NCBI RefSeq assembly: GCF_019880555.1
Contig: NZ_JAINVU010000003.1
Coordinates: forward strand, 488,001-552,000
DNA length: 64,000 nt
Reading direction: 5' to 3'
DNA from: Hephaestia mangrovi
GTDB taxonomy: Bacteria > Pseudomonadota > Alphaproteobacteria > Sphingomonadales > Sphingomonadaceae
The notes under the pieces were generated by a model, which worked only from the letters and a program-made list of their open reading frames with translations, made no database searches and was not told the origin of the DNA. Of this stretch, positions 61,361-64,000 are shown piece after piece (position 1 is the first letter of the stretch; every line of letters begins with the position of its first letter). A program made the position numbers and the translations under genes.

Positions 61361-62749
61361 ATGATTCGGTTGTTCAAACATTATGTGCCGAACGCCGTTC
61401 TGCTGCTCGGGTTGTTCGATATCGTGCTGCTGCTCGTCGCGGCCGAGCTCGGCTGGACGGTGCGCGCCGGCCAGATCGGCATGGCCGTCGAGCCGATCTC
61501 GACCCGTATCCCGCAACTCGCCAGCTTCGCGCTCAGCCTCGAGCTCGCGATGATCGCGGTCGGCGTCTATGGCGCCGATGCGCTGCGCTCGCTCAGGATC
61601 GCCGGCACGCGGCTGCTGATCGCGATCTCGCTCGGCACGATCTTCCTCAGCCTGATCTTCTTCCTGGTGCCGCCGCTGACCTTCTGGCGATCGAATTTGC
61701 TCTACGCGATGGGGTTTTCGATGGTGATGCTGATGGCGCTGCGCATCCTGCTCGGCAAGACGCTCGGCAGCCAGGCGTTCAAGCGGCGCATCGTCGTGCT
61801 CGGCGCCGGCGCGCGGGCGGCGCGGCTGAAGGCGCTCGCCGCCTCGCCGTCGGCCGCCTTCGTCGTGGTCGGCTATGTGTCGATGAGCGAGGCCAACCGC
61901 GTCATCCCCGAGGCGATCGCGCGCGACGCGATCTACAACCTCGCCGATCACGTCGTGCTGTTGAACGCCAGCGAGGTCGTGCTCGCGCTAGAAGAACGGC
62001 GCAATGCGCTGCCGCTCAAGGATCTGCTCAGGATCAAGACCACCGGCGTCCACGTCAACGAGATATCGACCTTCCTCGAGCGCGAGACCGGCCGCGTCGA
62101 TCTCGACAGCGTCAATCCGTCGTGGCTGATCTTTTCCGACGGCTTCTCGTCGAGCCGGATGCTGTCGGCGGTGTTCAAGCGCCTGTTCGACATCACCGCC
62201 AGCCTGATATTGCTGGCGCTCACGCTGCCGCTGATCGTGCTCACCGCGCTCGCCATCAAGCTGGAAAGCAAGGGCCCCGCTTTCTATCGCCAGCGCCGCG
62301 TGGGGCTCTACAACATCGGTTTCGACATCGTGAAGCTGCGCTCGATGCGCCAGGACGCAGAGGCGCACGGCCAGGCGGTATGGGCGGAGAAGGACGATCC
62401 GCGCATCACCCGCATCGGCCGCGTCATTCGCAAGCTCCGGATCGACGAATTGCCGCAGACGTGGAGCGTGCTGAAGGGCGAGATGAGCTTCGTCGGCCCC
62501 CGCCCCGAGCGCCCGCAATTCGTCGACGATCTCGAACAGCAACTACCTTATTACGCCGAGCGTCACATGGTGAAGCCGGGCATCACCGGCTGGGCGCAGA
62601 TCAACTATCCCTATGGCGCCTCGATCGAGGATTCGCGCCAGAAGCTCGAATACGATCTTTATTACGCCAAGAACTATTCGCCGTTCCTCGATCTCCTGAT
62701 CCTGCTCCAGACGATCAGGGTCGTGCTGTTTCCCGAAGGCGCGCGCTGA
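61361..62749 (+). CDS. XrtA-type exopolysaccharide sugar transferase (TIGR03013-like)
   Basis: 462 residues from ATG 61361; ATG 61328 would add 11 residues and cannot be excluded. Four or five N-terminal membrane helices, a soluble middle domain (RRIVVLGAGARAARLKALAA) and the C-terminal bacterial sugar transferase domain (KRLFDITASLILLAL; LRSMRQDAEAHGQ; GPRPERPQFVDDL; KPGITGWAQINYPYG). It primes polysaccharide synthesis by moving a sugar phosphate to undecaprenyl phosphate. This form accompanies exosortase/PEP-CTERM systems, and the next gene is PrsK. Confidence 0.93.
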   Translation: MIRLFKHYVPNAVLLLGLFDIVLLLVAAELGWTVRAGQIGMAVEPISTRIPQLASFALSLELAMIAVGVYGADALRSLRIAGTRLLIAISLGTIFLSLIFFLVPPLTFWRSNLLYAMGFSMVMLMALRILLGKTLGSQAFKRRIVVLGAGARAARLKALAASPSAAFVVVGYVSMSEANRVIPEAIARDAIYNLADHVVLLNASEVVLALEERRNALPLKDLLRIKTTGVHVNEISTFLERETGRVDLDSVNPSWLIFSDGFSSSRMLSAVFKRLFDITASLILLALTLPLIVLTALAIKLESKGPAFYRQRRVGLYNIGFDIVKLRSMRQDAEAHGQAVWAEKDDPRITRIGRVIRKLRIDELPQTWSVLKGEMSFVGPRPERPQFVDDLEQQLPYYAERHMVKPGITGWAQINYPYGASIEDSRQKLEYDLYYAKNYSPFLDLLILLQTIRVVLFPEGAR

Positions 62750-62753
62750 CGCC

Positions 62754-64000
62754 ATGCTGGCGACGCTCACCTTGTGGGGCCATGCGCTTGCGGCGCTGCT
62801 GTTCGGCGCGATCGCGCTCAGCCAGGTGCGCCGCGCCGGCGACGCGGTGCCGCAGCTCGCCTTCACCGCCGCGCTTGCCTGCACGGCTTTGTGGGCGCTC
62901 GCGGTCGCCGGGATCGGCCCGCGGGAATTGCCGACCACGATCGCCGAAACCGTGTGCGATCTCGCCTGGCTCGCCTTCATGTTCGCGCTTGCCCGCCGCG
63001 GCCGCGACGAAAGGCAGGCGCTTGCCGTCACCCTGATTTACGGGGTCGTGCTGGTCATCGCCGTGGCGATGACGACGCTCGACATCGCGCTCGGCGCGTC
63101 GCTCGGCCCGGTGAGCCCCGCGCTCGCCACCGCCGCGCTCGTGATGCGGATGATGATCGCGGTCAGCGCGCTGGTGCTGGTCCACCACCTCCATGCCGCG
63201 GTCGCGCCGCACAGCCGCCACGGCATCCGCCTCGCGGTCGCCGCGCTGGCGCTGTTCTGGGGCATCGGGCTGACGCTTTACGGCGCTGCCTATTTCTCCG
63301 GATCATGGCCGGCGGGCATGGCTGCGGTGCGCGGGCTGGTGCTGGTCGTGCTGGCGCCGGTGTTCGCGCTGGCGGTCCATCGCAACGATGATTGGTCGCT
63401 GCGCCTGTCGCGCACCGTCGCTTATCAGTCGCTCTCGCTCGCGGCGGTCGCGCTTTACGTCGCGCTGATGATCGTCGCCACCGGGCTGATCGCCGGGATT
63501 GGCGGCAGCCATGCCCGGATCGTGCAGACCGCCTTTGTGTTCGGCGCGACCACCGCGATGCTGACCTTGCTGTCGACGCCCTGGCTGCGCGCCTGGATCA
63601 AGGTCAAGCTCGCCAAGCATCTGTTCCGCCATCGCTACGATTATCGGGCCGAATGGGTCCGCTTCACCGATACGCTCGGCCGGCCCGACGATGGCGGCGC
63701 CCCGCTTGAACAGCGTATCGTCAAGGCGGTCGCCGACGTTACCGATTCGCCCGCCGGGCTGCTGCTGACGCCCGATGGCGCCGGGCTTGCCGTCACCGGC
63801 GCGTGGAACTGGCCGGGCGAGGCGATCGCCGCCGGCGACGAGCCGCTCGCGCGCTACCTCGCCGAGACCGGCCGGATCGTCGAACTCGATCCTCTGCGCA
63901 CCACCGAGGGCGATGCCGCCGAACGTGCCGTCGTCCCGCTGTGGCTGCTCGATTCGCCCGATGCCTGGGCGCTCGTCCCGCTGACCCATTTCAACGCACT
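62754..64000 (+). CDS. prsK: XrtA/PEP-CTERM system histidine kinase PrsK, 3' end missing
   Basis: Begins 4 bp after the sugar transferase stop and runs open for 415 codons to the window edge, so the end is missing. The N-terminal half has several membrane helices (about eight). The stretch VKLAKHLFRHRYDYRAEWVRF followed by a GAF-like domain is characteristic of PrsK. The kinase H-box and ATPase regions lie beyond the edge. PrsK with the response regulator PrsR controls the exopolysaccharide/PEP-CTERM gene set. Confidence 0.88.
   Translation, partial: MLATLTLWGHALAALLFGAIALSQVRRAGDAVPQLAFTAALACTALWALAVAGIGPRELPTTIAETVCDLAWLAFMFALARRGRDERQALAVTLIYGVVLVIAVAMTTLDIALGASLGPVSPALATAALVMRMMIAVSALVLVHHLHAAVAPHSRHGIRLAVAALALFWGIGLTLYGAAYFSGSWPAGMAAVRGLVLVVLAPVFALAVHRNDDWSLRLSRTVAYQSLSLAAVALYVALMIVATGLIAGIGGSHARIVQTAFVFGATTAMLTLLSTPWLRAWIKVKLAKHLFRHRYDYRAEWVRFTDTLGRPDDGGAPLEQRIVKAVADVTDSPAGLLLTPDGAGLAVTGAWNWPGEAIAAGDEPLARYLAETGRIVELDPLRTTEGDAAERAVVPLWLLDSPDAWALVPLTHFNA

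Noticed and set aside
1-64000. CRISPR arrays, tRNA or rRNA genes, intact insertion sequences
   Set aside because: No regularly spaced repeats, cloverleaf-type sequences, rRNA segments or transposase genes were seen on either strand.

Overview
This is a gene-dense, high-GC chromosomal segment that reads like Sphingomonas or a close relative (Alphaproteobacteria, Sphingomonadales). Pointers are a class I lysyl-tRNA synthetase, a rimP-nusA-ylxR-infB-rbfA block, an exosortase-type (XrtA/PEP-CTERM) sugar transferase followed by PrsK, a TonB-dependent receptor, and intergenic palindromes of the kind scattered through sphingomonad genomes. I assign 62 protein genes (two cut by the window edges) plus one decayed gene. 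I saw no rRNA, tRNA, CRISPR array, prophage or intact insertion sequence.

Layout. 1-8.9 kb: 3' part of a class I aminotransferase, a DUF2061 membrane protein followed by a 146-bp hairpin element, a DUF1810-TetR pair divergent from a TonB-dependent receptor and an MFS transporter, then prfC. 9.0-17.0 kb: a minus-strand glucan-use locus (ABC ATPase, LacI regulator, GH144-type glucanase, binding protein, two permeases, GH1 beta-glucosidase). 17-21.3 kb: RhlE-type helicase, MFS exporter, nitroreductase. 21.4-31.2 kb: thiolase and SDR (beta-oxidation-like), CAP lipoprotein, hemW, LpoA-like lipoprotein, rsmI-yraN-gshB, SDR and sugar symporter. 31.3-37.1 kb: M1 peptidase, CHAP protein, exported MsrB, GntR/FCD regulator, aldose epimerase-like protein, YdfG-like SDR. 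37.2-41.3 kb: rpmI-rplT-(terminator)-pheS-pheT. 41.5-50.0 kb: accessory genes, lysyl-tRNA synthetase, 2'-5' RNA ligase-like protein, DUF389 protein, nhaA and a histone-deacetylase-fold hydrolase. 50.0-57.0 kb: translation block with two disturbances, an MFS pseudogene downstream of rbfA and a RelE/XRE toxin-antitoxin pair between infB and rbfA. 57.2-64 kb: Tat-exported M3 peptidase, MarR-GNAT fusion, mannose-1-phosphate guanylyltransferase, and the start of an exopolysaccharide cluster.

How the genes work together. The glucan locus looks like a complete route: outer glucanase, lipoprotein capture, two-permease importer with a MalK-type ATPase, and cytoplasmic GH1 hydrolysis. A LacI-type palindrome lies inside the last codons of the ATPase gene, and an intrinsic terminator lies between lacI and the glucanase gene. 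The TonB receptor has a clean sigma70-like promoter whose spacer holds a perfect 9-3-9 palindrome, a likely TetR operator. The most unusual point is the toxin-antitoxin pair wired into the initiation-factor operon: the antitoxin stop codon overlaps the GTG start of rbfA, and the toxin promoter overlaps a perfect 13-bp inverted repeat directly after infB.
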